This document shows, in pieces, positions 42,335 to 51,805 of a stretch of 64,000 bases of DNA; position 1 is the stretch's first letter; every line of letters begins with the position of its first letter. The position numbers were made by a program, and so were the translations under genes. The stretch is taken from NCBI RefSeq assembly GCF_000017265.1, contig NC_011144.1, positions 2,706,001 to 2,770,000 on the forward strand. The letters run 5' to 3'. The DNA is from Phenylobacterium zucineum HLK1. GTDB taxonomy: Bacteria; Pseudomonadota; Alphaproteobacteria; Caulobacterales; Caulobacteraceae. Under the pieces are notes generated by a model, which was not told where the DNA came from, ran no database searches, and saw only the letters and a list, made by a program, of their open reading frames with translations.

Positions 42335-43428
42335 TCACCCACATCGGCCTGGACGACATCGAAGATCTCGCCATCGGCTCCGCCTTCCTGGGCACCGGCG
42401 GCGGCGGCGACCCCTACCTGGGCTCGCTGCTCTGCCGCGAGGCGATCGGGCGCTATGGTCCGGCGCCGCTGATCGACGTCGCCCAGCTGGCGGACGACGC
42501 TGCGGTCTTCGGCGCGGCCGCCATGGGCGCGCCGACGGTGATGATCGAGAAGCTCTTCTCGATTGAGGATCAGGACCGCGCGGTCCGGTCGCTTGAGCGC
42601 TTCCTGGGACGCTCGGCGAGCGCCATCATCTCGCTCGAGATCGGCGGCTGCAATTCCATGATGCCGGTCGCCTACGCCGCCTTGCGCGGGCTTCCGATCG
42701 TCGATGCGGACGGAATGGGGCGCGCCTTCCCTCAGCTTCAGATGACCAGCTTCAATATCGCGGGCGTCCGGTGCGCACCGATGACCCTCGCCGATGAGCA
42801 CGGCAACGTCATCCTGTTCGAGACCGAGGATGGCAGGAAGGCCGAGGAATTCGCGCGGCCGGTGGTCGCCGCGATGGGGGCGGCAGGGTGCATGTCCTGC
42901 TACCCGATGACGGGCGCGCAGGTTCGGAGAGCCTCGGTGCCTGGCACCCTCACGGCCGCCATCGAAATCGGCCGCGCCGTGGCAGGCAAGCAGTACGCCG
43001 GACGTCCTCCGGTGGAGCGGCTGCTGGCCGCCCTCTGCGACCAGCCGCTCTATGGCGACGCGCGCTGCGTCTTCGAAGGGAAGATCACCTCAGTTGAGCG
43101 GGTCACCCGTGACGGCTGGGTGTTCGGGACCTGCAGGATCGAAGCCTTGGGCGGCGCCGGGACGGCCACGGTGGTCTTCCAGAATGAGAACCTGAGCGTG
43201 ACGGTGGACGGGGAGCTGCGCTGCATCGTGCCCGACCTTCTGACGATCGTCGACTCGGAGACCGCCCACGCCATTCCCACCGAACGGCTGACCTACGGCC
43301 AGCGCGTTTCCGTCGTCGCCTGCGCCGCCCCCCCGCAGCTCACGACGGAAGCCGCGCTTCCGATCGTGGGGCCGAAGGGGTTCGGGCTGACCGAGACATA
43401 CGCGCCGCTTGCATCCTTATCGGGCTAG
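42331..43428 (+). CDS. DUF917 family protein
   Basis: A 365-residue protein of the DUF917 family, recognised by AIGSAFLGTGGGGDPYLGS, EIGGCNSMMPVAYAALRGLP and VDADGMGRAFPQLQM. DUF917 proteins accompany hydantoinase/oxoprolinase-type genes and are thought to be metal- or nucleotide-dependent partners, with no firm activity. Start and stop of the two genes overlap as ATGA, so the products probably form a complex. Confidence 0.88.
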   Translation: MITHIGLDDIEDLAIGSAFLGTGGGGDPYLGSLLCREAIGRYGPAPLIDVAQLADDAAVFGAAAMGAPTVMIEKLFSIEDQDRAVRSLERFLGRSASAIISLEIGGCNSMMPVAYAALRGLPIVDADGMGRAFPQLQMTSFNIAGVRCAPMTLADEHGNVILFETEDGRKAEEFARPVVAAMGAAGCMSCYPMTGAQVRRASVPGTLTAAIEIGRAVAGKQYAGRPPVERLLAALCDQPLYGDARCVFEGKITSVERVTRDGWVFGTCRIEALGGAGTATVVFQNENLSVTVDGELRCIVPDLLTIVDSETAHAIPTERLTYGQRVSVVACAAPPQLTTEAALPIVGPKGFGLTETYAPLASLSG

Positions 43429-43494
43429 CTGTCCACGCCTCAACCGAACAGCGCATCGACCCGCGATCCTGAGCACCGTCGTCCGACGGGAAGG

Positions 43495-44370
43495 TCAGAC
43501 CGCGGCAGCCGCTTCGTTCCAATCACCATAGCCTGTCGGTGGCGACGCGATCTCCACGTTACGGCCCGACACTCTCACTCGATCCATGAGGATACGAGCC
43601 GCCGCTATTCCAACCGCACCTGAATCCGCCGCGATGACGACGCGGCTGACTTCGGGAGGTGGCGTCCATCGCTGCAACCTTCCCGCGGACAGCAGGGCCC
43701 AGGCGGGCAGGCCGAACACCTCCGAAGCCGAAAGAGCGGTGGCGACCCCTTCCGCCACCAGCAGCGTATCGCCCGCCCGATCAAGGCGAACCGCGGCTCC
43801 CGGCGGGGACAGGCCCACGAGCTTCCGCGGGGTGCGCATCAACGCCTTGTCACCGGAAGCGGACAGGTAGGTCACCTCAAGTCCGCAAGGTCGGTCCTCG
43901 GCATCGGTCAGCAGGGCGAGGAGCGCCGGCCGGCGGGCGCCTGCGCCTTCATAGACGAGAACGGGCGTAAGGCCGCAGTGCCTGAGCCGCTCACCGCCTG
44001 GCCGCCGGATGGCTCTTCGCCACAGATGCCGTTCGGAAAGCGTGCCGGCGATCGGCTGGCCTGCGTCCCATAACTCGACCGCGGCCCGGCGCCGCTCCGT
44101 CAGGGATCGGTCCGTCGCCTGCTCCTGGGGCACACTTCCGATCAGGCGTCCCGACCTGTCGACCAGGCCTGACCTGAGCAGCAGCGCGCTGACGTCCCGC
44201 CAGTCATCTCCCGCAAAGCAGTGGATCAGGACCCTGCCGTCGGGCGTGAGGCGCAGGGACACGGACCTGTCGCTGGAGCTGTGGCCCGGTCCCGCGATGC
44301 TCGCCTGCCGTCCACCGGCATAGAGCTCCCCGCCGAGAACGCGAACCACGCCGGCCAGGGTCGGGATCAT
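43495..44370 (-). CDS. Toprim-domain protein (plasmid primase-like)
   Basis: A 291-residue protein: an N-terminal region with SVSLRLTPDGRVLIHCFAGD (the zinc-free form of a primase-like fold) and a C-terminal Toprim domain with LLVAEGVATALSASEVFGLP and VVIAADSGAVGIAAARILMD. The final GYGDWNEAAAAV is typical of phage/plasmid DUF7146-type primase-helicase proteins. It is coupled to the RadC-like gene upstream (ATGA overlap). Such pairs usually belong to integrative elements or plasmids. No helicase part is present. Confidence 0.8.
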   Translation of the reverse strand: MIPTLAGVVRVLGGELYAGGRQASIAGPGHSSSDRSVSLRLTPDGRVLIHCFAGDDWRDVSALLLRSGLVDRSGRLIGSVPQEQATDRSLTERRRAAVELWDAGQPIAGTLSERHLWRRAIRRPGGERLRHCGLTPVLVYEGAGARRPALLALLTDAEDRPCGLEVTYLSASGDKALMRTPRKLVGLSPPGAAVRLDRAGDTLLVAEGVATALSASEVFGLPAWALLSAGRLQRWTPPPEVSRVVIAADSGAVGIAAARILMDRVRVSGRNVEIASPPTGYGDWNEAAAAV

Positions 44371-45017
44371 GACAGGAGCCCCAGCGCCTGGAAGCTCGCG
44401 ACGCCATGCGACCCGACCACCAGGTGATCCTTGACGCTCATGCCCAGGGCTGATGCGGCCGCTGCGATCTCTGAGGTCACCTGAACGTCCGCGGCCGAGG
44501 GTGTCGGATCTCCGGACGGGTGGTTGTGGACCAGCACCAGTGCGGCGGCGTCGCGGCGCAGAGCCTCCCTCATGACTTCACGGACGTACACCGGCGCATG
44601 ATCGACGGTGCCGCGACCAAGTTCTTCGTCGCTGCTCCACGCGCCGGACGCGTCGAGGAAGATCACGCGGAAGGACTCCCGCGTCTCGAATTCGAGCAGC
44701 GCGCGCAGGTAGTCGTGGGTCCGCTTCGCATTGGCGTCGAAGCGCCTCGAGATGACTGCGCCGCGCGTGGTTCGGATCGAGGCCTCGCGAACCAGGCGCA
44801 GCTGCAGGCAGGCCTCGGCTCCGATCTGCCGCTCCAGTCGCGGATCGGCCAGCGCCAGCGCCGGCCCGAGGCCGCCGCAACTCTCGAGGCAGAGCCGCGC
44901 GCGAGCCTCGCTGTCGCGAGAGCGGCGGCGCGGGTCGATAACCCGCGCAACCAGCTCAGCATCGCTCAGCTGAGCTGCGGCTTCAGAATCGCCGGCTTGA
45001 TTGATCGCCGCATCCAT
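44367..45017 (-). CDS. RadC-like JAB/MPN-domain protein
   Basis: A 216-residue protein from the ATG at 45017 with AGGAGG upstream. The frame is open to 45137, but that part is low-complexity. The JAMM metal motif is intact: HNHPSGDPTPSAADVQVT (HxHx10D). RadC-family proteins of this size are often on mobile elements and lack the N-terminal helix-hairpin-helix repeats of some others. Despite the name, RadC is not firmly tied to DNA repair. It forms a two-gene operon with the Toprim gene. Confidence 0.85.
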   Translation of the reverse strand: MDAAINQAGDSEAAAQLSDAELVARVIDPRRRSRDSEARARLCLESCGGLGPALALADPRLERQIGAEACLQLRLVREASIRTTRGAVISRRFDANAKRTHDYLRALLEFETRESFRVIFLDASGAWSSDEELGRGTVDHAPVYVREVMREALRRDAAALVLVHNHPSGDPTPSAADVQVTSEIAAAASALGMSVKDHLVVGSHGVASFQALGLLS

Positions 45018-45200
45018 CGCGGCCTCCTGGGAACAGCACGGCCCCCTTCGCGGGACCGCCCCTCCCAGCCCTTCTTTCCTCCTCCTCCAGGCTCCGCTGC
45101 CCCCCCAGCCCTGGCTCCGGAAGCACGGCCAGACCAACTGGACAGGGTCACCCTGTGTCAGCCTTGACCGGGCTCACTGAGGTTGGCACGGGCGGCCTCG

Positions 45201-46043
45201 ATGATCCTGACGCTATCCTGTCCCGACCAGCCCGGCATCGTGGCCCGGGTTTCCGCCCTGCTCTTTGAGCGCGGCGCCAACATCCTCGACGCCCAGCAGT
45301 TCGACGACGAGGAGACCGGCCGGTTCTTCATGCGCGTGGTCTTCGACCCGGGTCAGGCCGACGTGGCCGCCTGGCGCGACGCCTTCGCTCCGCTCGGCGA
45401 ACAGTACGGCATGACGTGGCAGATGCGCGCCCGCGGCGAGCGCCGCCGGGTGATGATCCTGGCGTCCCAGCAGGACCACTGCCTGGCCGACCTCATCTGG
45501 CGCTGGCGCCAGGGCGAGCTGCCGATGGACATCACCGCGGTGGTCTCCAACCACCCGGCGTCCACCTATCCGCACACCGACCTGCACGGCATCGCCTTCC
45601 ATCACCTGCCGATCACGGCCGACACCAAGCCGCAGCAGGAAGCCCGGCTCTGGAAGCTGATCCAGGAGACCGGGACCGAGCTCGTGGTGCTCGCCCGCTA
45701 CATGCAGATCCTGTCGGACGATCTGTCGGGCAAGCTCGAGGGCCGCTGCATCAACATCCACCACTCGTTCCTGCCGGGCTTCAAGGGCGCCAGGCCCTAC
45801 CACCAGGCGCACGCCCGCGGCGTGAAGGTGATCGGCGCGACCGCCCACTACGTCACCGCCGACCTCGACGAGGGTCCGATCATCGAGCAGGACGTCGAGC
45901 GCATCAGCCACCGCGACCATCCGCGCGACCTGGTCCGCAAGGGCCGCGACATCGAGCGCCGCGTCCTGGCCCGCGCCGTCCGCTGGCATCTGGAGGACCG
46001 CGTGCTCCTGAACGGCCGCAAGACCGTGGTCTTCACCGACTAG
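45201..46043 (+). CDS. purU: Formyltetrahydrofolate deformylase
   Basis: About 280 residues. An N-terminal ACT domain ([20 protein letters not shown]) is followed by a formyltransferase-fold domain with [20 protein letters not shown] and [15 protein letters not shown] (the catalytic Asn, His and Asp region). It hydrolyses 10-formyl-THF to THF and formate, supplying formate to PurT and balancing one-carbon pools. The ATG at 45201 matches the usual family start; a TTG at 45183 would add six residues. A terminator-like hairpin follows at about 46050-46083. Confidence 0.92.
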   Translation: MILTLSCPDQPGIVARVSALLFERGANILDAQQFDDEETGRFFMRVVFDPGQADVAAWRDAFAPLGEQYGMTWQMRARGERRRVMILASQQDHCLADLIWRWRQGELPMDITAVVSNHPASTYPHTDLHGIAFHHLPITADTKPQQEARLWKLIQETGTELVVLARYMQILSDDLSGKLEGRCINIHHSFLPGFKGARPYHQAHARGVKVIGATAHYVTADLDEGPIIEQDVERISHRDHPRDLVRKGRDIERRVLARAVRWHLEDRVLLNGRKTVVFTD

Positions 46044-46049
46044 GCTGTG

Positions 46050-46083
46050 ACGCCCGAAAGGTGAGACGCTCGCTCACGCCGGG
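46050..46083 (+). terminator. Candidate terminator hairpin of purU
   Basis: GCCCG and GTGAG on one side pair with CTCAC and CGGGC on the other around a short loop, a few bases after the purU stop. There is no strong U-run, so this is tentative. Confidence 0.4.
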
Positions 46084-46092
46084 CGACGGCGG

Positions 46093-46293
46093 TCAGCGCC
46101 GCGAACTCAGCGGGGCGATGTCATGCGGACGAAGGACGTTGTCGTTCATCGCGACCGGCAGTGCAGGCTGGAATTCCCGATCGATCATCCGACGCAGGTC
46201 GGCCACCATAGCGAGCAGCGCGGCGTCCTGAATCACCCTGGCCGCCGCGGAAGCGGTCGCATCCGTTTCGTCTGCGCACGTGATCAGGTCCAC
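46093..46293 (-). CDS. Possible small protein in purU-secreted gene gap
   Basis: A 66-residue frame from a GTG without a clear ribosome site, ending ALPVAMNDNVLRPHDIAPLS. It is the only coding-like frame in the 415-bp stretch between purU and the next plus gene. It is helical in its first half and matches no family known to me. Confidence 0.35.
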   Translation of the reverse strand: MDLITCADETDATASAAARVIQDAALLAMVADLRRMIDREFQPALPVAMNDNVLRPHDIAPLSSRR

Positions 46294-46458
46294 GGCCGGA
46301 AACGGCCACGATTCTGCAGAAGCGCGGAGTCCGAGCTTATCCGAACGCTATGTGATCATCGTTCTTCGAACATTGTCGGCGCAATTCGCACGGCGCGGTT
46401 GACGCCCCTGCAAGTTCCCGCTCAAGCTGCGTCGTGGTGGGATGTTTGGGGGACTACG

Positions 46459-48129
46459 ATGTTGCCAAGAGTGGGGGCGCTCTGCGGCGCCGCGTGCGCG
46501 TTTGGCCTTGGGGCCGCGGGCGGAGCCGCCGCGCAGACGACGGACAATCAGACCCAGCTGAAGGCCTGGCCGGCCTACGCCTACGACAAGCAGACCTACG
46601 CGCGGGCGAGGGTGTTTGTGACCTACGGCGACGCCGAGGCGACGATGAAGCTGACGGGCGACTGCCCGTCGAAGGGGATCATCGACAAGAACACCGACTT
46701 CGGAAAGCTGATCGAGCGCCTGGCCACCGCGGACAGGACGCTCACGGTGGGGTTCACGGCCACGCCGCCTGGCTATGCTGCAGCTGAGCTTACGCCGGCG
46801 GAAATTTCGATCGAGGACAAGTTCTGGGGCCCTTCAAAATGCAACATTCGCATGGAGAAGATGGAGTACGTCTCCCCGCTGTTTGACACGGTGACGTACT
46901 CGGCGCTCGGCTTCCGCATCGCCCCCTCAGCGCGCGTGCGGAACAAGCCCACGCAGGATCTCGTCAAGGCCTCGAGCGACTTCGCCGGCCTGCTCGCCGG
47001 TCTCGCAAAAGCTCCCGCCCCGGTGGTCACCAAGATCAAGGGCGCCGTCACCAACACCCTCGAGGGCGCGGGCGACAATCAGGTCGCGAACCTGGCGGTG
47101 ACGCTCAGCGTGAACCCCACTCTGGGCAGCGTCACAAACCCCAAGTGGGAGGCCGACACCGGGCTCGGCGGCCAGAAGAAGACGTTGCGCATTGAAGCCC
47201 GGCTGGAGAACGTCGCCTCCCTCTTCGCGCTCGAGGAGCCGAAGCTCAGACCCGATCTCTTCAAGGACCAGTCGGCGGACGGGATCCTCAACACGCCGCT
47301 GCTGAGAGACGCCTCGAACACGCCAACCACGGTCAGAGACGTCGTCCAGGATGCGTTGAAGGGTTCCAACGACCTCCAGACCTTCACCGCCGCCACATCC
47401 GCGGCGACGGCGCAGCCCGCCTGCGCGAACATCTCGATGAGGCTGGGGACGCTCGGCATGACCGAGACGGACCAGGCCCTCGTCCTGTGGGCGATGGCCA
47501 GAACCCACGCCAACCTGGGCGGCAAGACCGAGGCGGACAAGAATCTGGAGCAGACCGCCTGCCTGAAGGCCAAGAAGGACAAGCTTAGCGCCGTCGGCGT
47601 GAGCCTCCTTGAAACACCGCCGCCGCCGCCGCCCAAAGGCGCGCATCCGACCACGACCCAGATGCGCTCAGCGGTCGAGCTCGACAGCGCCTATGCGCAC
47701 TTCTTCGTCACGCCGAACGGAGCGGAATGGCTCGAGCACGCGCGACAGCTTTTCACGGACAAGCCGACGGTCATCGATGCGGACAAGCGCATCTTCAAGG
47801 CGACCCCGCCCGACCTCAGCACCGACACCTTCCGCTACTTCACCAACGAAGGCGCCGGGCCCCTCCTGACAAAGGTCGGCTGCTACGCCTACCTGCCGAG
47901 CGATGGCCCTGACGTCGCCTCGCAATTCTGGGCGATCGGCGTCACCCCGCAGGACACCGAAGTGGCGATCCGGGGCGCCTTCGCGCCGTCCACCTCAGAC
48001 TCTTTCGAGATCAACAGGCTCGAAATCTCCAGCCAGCTGGCGGACGCCGATCGCGCGAAAATCCAGGCGGCGCGCAAGTCGGCGCCCTGCGCCAAGGACT
48101 GGCATCCGAAGCTGCTCTCGGCCCAATGA
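46459..48129 (+). CDS. Large secreted hypothetical protein
   Basis: A 556-residue protein starting at ATG 46459 after a GGGGGA ribosome site; the frame is open to 46123, but the signal peptide (MLPRVGALCGAACAFGLGAA, ending AAAQ) begins here. The mature protein has a repeated Thr/Ala/Lys-rich character, a PPPPPP linker and six or so Cys. No family is recognised. Its stop overlaps the start of the next gene as ATGA, so the two form an operon, and the next product may share its periplasmic or extracellular destination. Confidence 0.75.
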   Translation: MLPRVGALCGAACAFGLGAAGGAAAQTTDNQTQLKAWPAYAYDKQTYARARVFVTYGDAEATMKLTGDCPSKGIIDKNTDFGKLIERLATADRTLTVGFTATPPGYAAAELTPAEISIEDKFWGPSKCNIRMEKMEYVSPLFDTVTYSALGFRIAPSARVRNKPTQDLVKASSDFAGLLAGLAKAPAPVVTKIKGAVTNTLEGAGDNQVANLAVTLSVNPTLGSVTNPKWEADTGLGGQKKTLRIEARLENVASLFALEEPKLRPDLFKDQSADGILNTPLLRDASNTPTTVRDVVQDALKGSNDLQTFTAATSAATAQPACANISMRLGTLGMTETDQALVLWAMARTHANLGGKTEADKNLEQTACLKAKKDKLSAVGVSLLETPPPPPPKGAHPTTTQMRSAVELDSAYAHFFVTPNGAEWLEHARQLFTDKPTVIDADKRIFKATPPDLSTDTFRYFTNEGAGPLLTKVGCYAYLPSDGPDVASQFWAIGVTPQDTEVAIRGAFAPSTSDSFEINRLEISSQLADADRAKIQAARKSAPCAKDWHPKLLSAQ

Positions 48130-49178
48130 CACCGCGCCCAGGCAAGCGCCGCTCGAGGGCGATTGCGGTCGTTGTCGCGGCCACGACGCTCCTGCCGGTC
48201 CCGTCGAAGGCGGCCTGCCCCACCCCGGCTGCCGACGGCGCCATGGTGGTCGGCGACGCGCTCGTCATCCGCAAAGGGCTGGCCGTGAACCCTGATGGCG
48301 CGGCGGGGTCCTATACCCCCGGCGACCACGGCTTCACCTACATTGCGAACGGCGTGAACCTGCGGGGCGGCCAGGGCTGGCTGAGCTGCAGCAAGGTCCA
48401 CGCCGCGCAGTGTCGCGCGGCCTGGTTCAAGGCCGAGGCTGGCGGGTTCGGCCCGGGCACCCCCGAATTCTGCGTCTTTGCCATGGAGGTCGAGCCCCTC
48501 ACCCCAGGCGCCGGGCTCGTCAGCTGTCAGGGGGGCGGGCGCAGCATCGCTGGCGGTGGCAAGGGCCGTCCGAGAGCTGGGCCGCCGACCCCTGCGGTCG
48601 GCGGCGGAACGGTCCGCCCCTACCTGTCCACCACGAGCCTGAAGCACACGCGCGACGGGAAGGCGGTCTATGTCGACTCTGCGGCCGTGCCCGGTCTGGT
48701 CGCACCCAGGGCCAGGGGCTCGCTCGTGGGCGCGGTCGCATGGGTGCGCTGGAACGGTCGTTCAAGCTTCGCGATCGTCAATGACACCGGGCCTGCGTTT
48801 GGCGAAGCCAGCCTCGCCCTCCATCAGCTCCTTCGGTACGGCGCGGTGGGGCCCGCTCAGCCTTTGGGTCCGATCCCGCGCGAGCTGCGCTGCGGCCCGG
48901 AGGAACAGGCGCTGCGAGCGCCATTTGAATCCCGGCCGGACATCAGCGGGGACCGCTGTCGGCCCGGCCACCGGCCGGCGGGTCCTAGCGACATCCGCGG
49001 CTACCTCGGGATTCCTGACGGGGTCGAGATGGTGATCCTGCCGCGCGTCAAACCGCCGATGAAAGGCGCGCATCTCGTCACCGAGGAGATCTCGCCCGTG
49101 CGGCTTGAAGCGCTTGCCGCGGCCGCGGGCTACACCCCTGAGCGCCTCGCCGCCGTCGCCGCCTGCCAGGTGAAGTAA
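48126..49178 (+). CDS. Secreted glycoside hydrolase GH75-like protein
   Basis: A 350-residue secreted protein. A signal peptide (AIAVVVAATTLLPVPSKAA) precedes a domain with VAWVRWNGRSSFAIVNDTGP, then FGEASLALHQLL. The aspartate-glycine-like NDTGPxFGEAS pattern matches the fungal chitosanase (GH75) fold, where the Asp and Glu act in catalysis. The C-terminal part (VILPRVKPPMKGAHLVTEEI) is not recognised. It is coupled to the previous gene. Possible role: chitosan or cell-wall glycan degradation. Assignment is moderate. Confidence 0.68.
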   Translation: MTPRPGKRRSRAIAVVVAATTLLPVPSKAACPTPAADGAMVVGDALVIRKGLAVNPDGAAGSYTPGDHGFTYIANGVNLRGGQGWLSCSKVHAAQCRAAWFKAEAGGFGPGTPEFCVFAMEVEPLTPGAGLVSCQGGGRSIAGGGKGRPRAGPPTPAVGGGTVRPYLSTTSLKHTRDGKAVYVDSAAVPGLVAPRARGSLVGAVAWVRWNGRSSFAIVNDTGPAFGEASLALHQLLRYGAVGPAQPLGPIPRELRCGPEEQALRAPFESRPDISGDRCRPGHRPAGPSDIRGYLGIPDGVEMVILPRVKPPMKGAHLVTEEISPVRLEALAAAAGYTPERLAAVAACQVK

Positions 49179-49196
49179 GGCGGCCCTCACCGCGCC

Positions 49197-50030
49197 TTAG
49201 AAGATGGGCTCGTCCGACGAGGGCCCCGTCAGCTCCGCCATTCGCGCTTGGTACAGGCTGAGCAGGACGCGGGGATCGGCAGGCGCGGCGTCCCGGCGCT
49301 CAAGCCAGGCGCGTTGCTCGTCACGCAGGCGACTGGGATCGTCGGCCGTCGAAAGCGCGGTCTGGTACGCCGAAGCCAGCCGGACGTCGGCGTTCGCAAG
49401 GTCGGGGATCATGCAGATCATCCGCAGGACGTCCGTGTCGGCTCGCCCGCAATCAAAGCTCGGCTGAGCTCCTGGAGCGTCGGCGACCTCGCTCGACGCC
49501 TCATCCTCGGGCATCTGCGAAGCGGGCGCCGCCGCCGGGCCAGACGTGCTGACGTCCTCCTCCGCCGCCGCGTCCGCCGGCGCCACATCCGCCGCGGGTC
49601 CAGGCGCTGTTGTCTCAGCAGCGCCGAGCAGCGATCCCATGGCCCCAACCAGGATGACACTCGCCAGGCCGATGGACGCCCAGCCCGCCAGGCTCAGCTT
49701 GCCCTTGAGCGGCAGGGGCGGCGCTGGGGCCGGCGTTGGGACGGGCGGCCGGGCGGCTCGCGCGGGTCTGGCCGGCGGTTCGGGAGATGAGGGACGCGCA
49801 CGCCCGCTTGCCGCCGAGCTCCGGCCGGAGCCGTTCGTCCGATCATATCTGGCGCGCTCGTCCGGATCGCGAAGCACGCGATAGGCTTCATTGATTTCCT
49901 TCGCGCGCGCTTCGCCTGCCCCACCCCGTACATCCGGATGGTGGCGCTTCATCAGCGCGCGGTAGGCCGCATCGATGACGACGTCTTCGGCCTCCGGAGA
50001 CACGCCCAGAACTTCGTAATGGTCACGCAC
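49197..50030 (-). CDS. J-domain membrane protein with LprI-like C-terminus
   Basis: About 277 residues from a GTG at 50030 (VRDHYEVLGVSPEAEDVVID); the frame is open to 50081, so the start is uncertain. The J-domain has the HPD motif (KRHHPDVRGG). A Pro/Ala-rich linker leads to one membrane helix (SLAGWASIGLASVILVGAM). The outer part ends in a DUF1311/LprI-like domain with FDCGRADTDVLRMICMI, then LRDEQRAWLERRD. Pairing a cytoplasmic J-domain with an LprI-like (lysozyme-inhibitor type) domain is unusual and suggests a sensor of envelope stress. It is convergent with the secreted pair. Confidence 0.75.
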   Translation of the reverse strand: MRDHYEVLGVSPEAEDVVIDAAYRALMKRHHPDVRGGAGEARAKEINEAYRVLRDPDERARYDRTNGSGRSSAASGRARPSSPEPPARPARAARPPVPTPAPAPPLPLKGKLSLAGWASIGLASVILVGAMGSLLGAAETTAPGPAADVAPADAAAEEDVSTSGPAAAPASQMPEDEASSEVADAPGAQPSFDCGRADTDVLRMICMIPDLANADVRLASAYQTALSTADDPSRLRDEQRAWLERRDAAPADPRVLLSLYQARMAELTGPSSDEPIF

Positions 50031-50119
50031 GCCTGTTCTCACTGCTCGACGGATGCCGCAGCCGGTCGCATGGCGTCCCACGACGGGTTAAGCTCCCGCG
50101 CAAACCTGGCAGGCGACTG

Positions 50120-50386
50120 ATGGCTTGGCGCTTCTTCTGGCGGATACCGCTTCTGAGAAATGTGTGGCTCAACCTCTCCCGGGGCGGCCCATCGCTGACC
50201 GTTGGCGTGCGGGGACTCCGCGCCACGTTCGGGCGCCGACACAGGCGCATCACGGCCAGCCTGCCTGGCAGCGGCGTTTCGGTCAGCCATGTCATTCCGA
50301 ACGCGCCGCGGCCAGCGGAGACGCCCGTCGATGATGGCCGCCGCCTGCTTGAACAGGCGCTAAGAGAGCGACGCACGGGCCGATGA
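50120..50386 (+). CDS. DUF4236-like small protein
   Basis: An 88-residue protein. MAWRFFWRIPLLRNVWLNLS, then GGPSLTVGVRGLRATFGRRH and TASLPGSGVSVSH, is the DUF4236 pattern (glycine-rich, 'GxrvnxsxxGxs', LPGtGlS). The function of this family is unknown. The last 27 bp overlap the convergent membrane-protein gene. Confidence 0.75.
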   Translation: MAWRFFWRIPLLRNVWLNLSRGGPSLTVGVRGLRATFGRRHRRITASLPGSGVSVSHVIPNAPRPAETPVDDGRRLLEQALRERRTGR

Positions 50387-51016
50387 CCTTGCAATCAAGA
50401 GCGCGGCCGCCGCGGCCGCAGTGGCGACCGCACTTGCGAGGATACGTTCGCCGCCATCTGCGCCGCTTCCGTACAGCAGCGTAGACACGCTGAAGGCGAC
50501 CCCCGTCTCGTTCAGCCGGCTGAGGGTCATGACGGCGAACACGCCGGCAAAGGTCACAAGAGCCGCCCGCGTGCCGATGACCGTCGACCTCGCCTTCAAC
50601 CAGTCTCCCATCCGGCCCGCGACGCGCGCCTTCACGGCCTCGAGTCCGGACGAAGAGAGGGCATGCTCCCGCGCCAGCGCTTCGAGCTCCAGATTGAGGC
50701 TCCGGCCCTCGGTGCTGCGTGCGTCGAACAGGCCGTCCGCCCGTCGCGCAAGACCACGGCCGTCGCCGTCCTGCTCGATGGCCGCCGCTTCATCCTCGAG
50801 CGCGCGGAGACGAAGCTCCCATGCACCGATTTCAGCCGCTTCAGCCGGCGAGATGAGGTCGCTGGCCCGCCGCCCCTGGGAGAAGCGCCTGGCCTTCAGC
50901 TCCGCCAGGATGGCCCAGCCGGCGATCACGAACGGCCCGATCAAGGCGATCGCCGCAAGAAGCAAGCCAATCAGGACGAAAATTCCGCCGCCCTGGTCCT
51001 TGCGCCGCCGCGCCAT
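50360..51016 (-). CDS. Hypothetical membrane protein
   Basis: A 218-residue protein with an N-terminal hydrophobic pair (IFVLIGLLLAAIALIGPFVI, then AGWAILAEL), a charged cytoplasmic helical region and two further hydrophobic stretches near the C-terminus. No family is recognised. Its start overlaps the channel gene stop as TGATG, so the two are coupled and may work together. Confidence 0.7.
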   Translation of the reverse strand: MARRRKDQGGGIFVLIGLLLAAIALIGPFVIAGWAILAELKARRFSQGRRASDLISPAEAAEIGAWELRLRALEDEAAAIEQDGDGRGLARRADGLFDARSTEGRSLNLELEALAREHALSSSGLEAVKARVAGRMGDWLKARSTVIGTRAALVTFAGVFAVMTLSRLNETGVAFSVSTLLYGSGADGGERILASAVATAAAAAALLIARSSARASLS

Positions 51017-51801
51017 CAGTTCGTCTCCCTGAATTCTTCAGATCCGCTACGCGAGGTCCGCGCCCGCCAGGCGTCGCTGAAAGCCGCCGCGAGGATGCCG
51101 GTCGGCGCTGCGATGAGCCCGATTCCGACGACCGCAAACACGCCGGTCAACGCCTTCCCCACAGAGCTCTGTGGGTAGACGTCGCCGTACCCGACTGTCG
51201 TGAGGGTCATGACCGCCCACCAGAGCGCCCGCGGGATGCTTCCGAACGCCTCCGGCTGAGAGGGACTCTCCACGACGTAGAGCAGCGAGGCGGCGAGCAG
51301 CATCGCGATCAGCGCCGCTCCGAAGCTCAAGCCGAGCTCATAGCGCCGGGCCTCCACGGCGTCTGCGATCAGCGTCCAGGCCGCTGAAAAGCGGCCAAGC
51401 CGGGCGAGGCGCACGATACGCATGAGCCTCAGGATGCGCAGCATCGCGGCCGGCGTGCCGGGCAGCATAAGCATCGGCAGCAGCGCGGCGAGGTCAAGAA
51501 GCGCCGCTGGACTCATCATCCAGCTGAGGCGGTGCGCCCAGCGTGAGCCTTCACCGTGGCCTGCCAGCCAGAGCCGTGCGCCGTACTCCGCCGCGAACAG
51601 GACGCCGAAGGCGAGTTCCGCCGCCCGAAAGAGAGTCTCGCGCCCGGAAGCGATCGCGGGTTCGGTTTCGATCACTGTCAAGGTGACCGAGGCAATGATC
51701 GCACCGACCAGCAGGCGGTTCAGGGGCGACAGCCCGGCCGTTCGCCAGGTCGGGTCCAGCTGCGCCCTCAGCCGGTTCGCGATGTCCCTGGCGCCGCCCA
51801 T
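51016..51801 (-). CDS. Voltage-gated-like potassium channel
   Basis: A 261-residue Kv-like channel with six predicted helices. The S4-like segment MLRILRLMRIVRLARLGRFS carries regularly spaced Arg. The pore has the filter TLTTVGYGD. The C-terminus ends in a Ser/Glu-rich tail. It should form a tetrameric K+ channel in the inner membrane. It is coupled to a membrane protein downstream. Confidence 0.9.
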   Translation of the reverse strand: MGGARDIANRLRAQLDPTWRTAGLSPLNRLLVGAIIASVTLTVIETEPAIASGRETLFRAAELAFGVLFAAEYGARLWLAGHGEGSRWAHRLSWMMSPAALLDLAALLPMLMLPGTPAAMLRILRLMRIVRLARLGRFSAAWTLIADAVEARRYELGLSFGAALIAMLLAASLLYVVESPSQPEAFGSIPRALWWAVMTLTTVGYGDVYPQSSVGKALTGVFAVVGIGLIAAPTGILAAAFSDAWRARTSRSGSEEFRETN

Positions 51802-51805
51802 CCGC

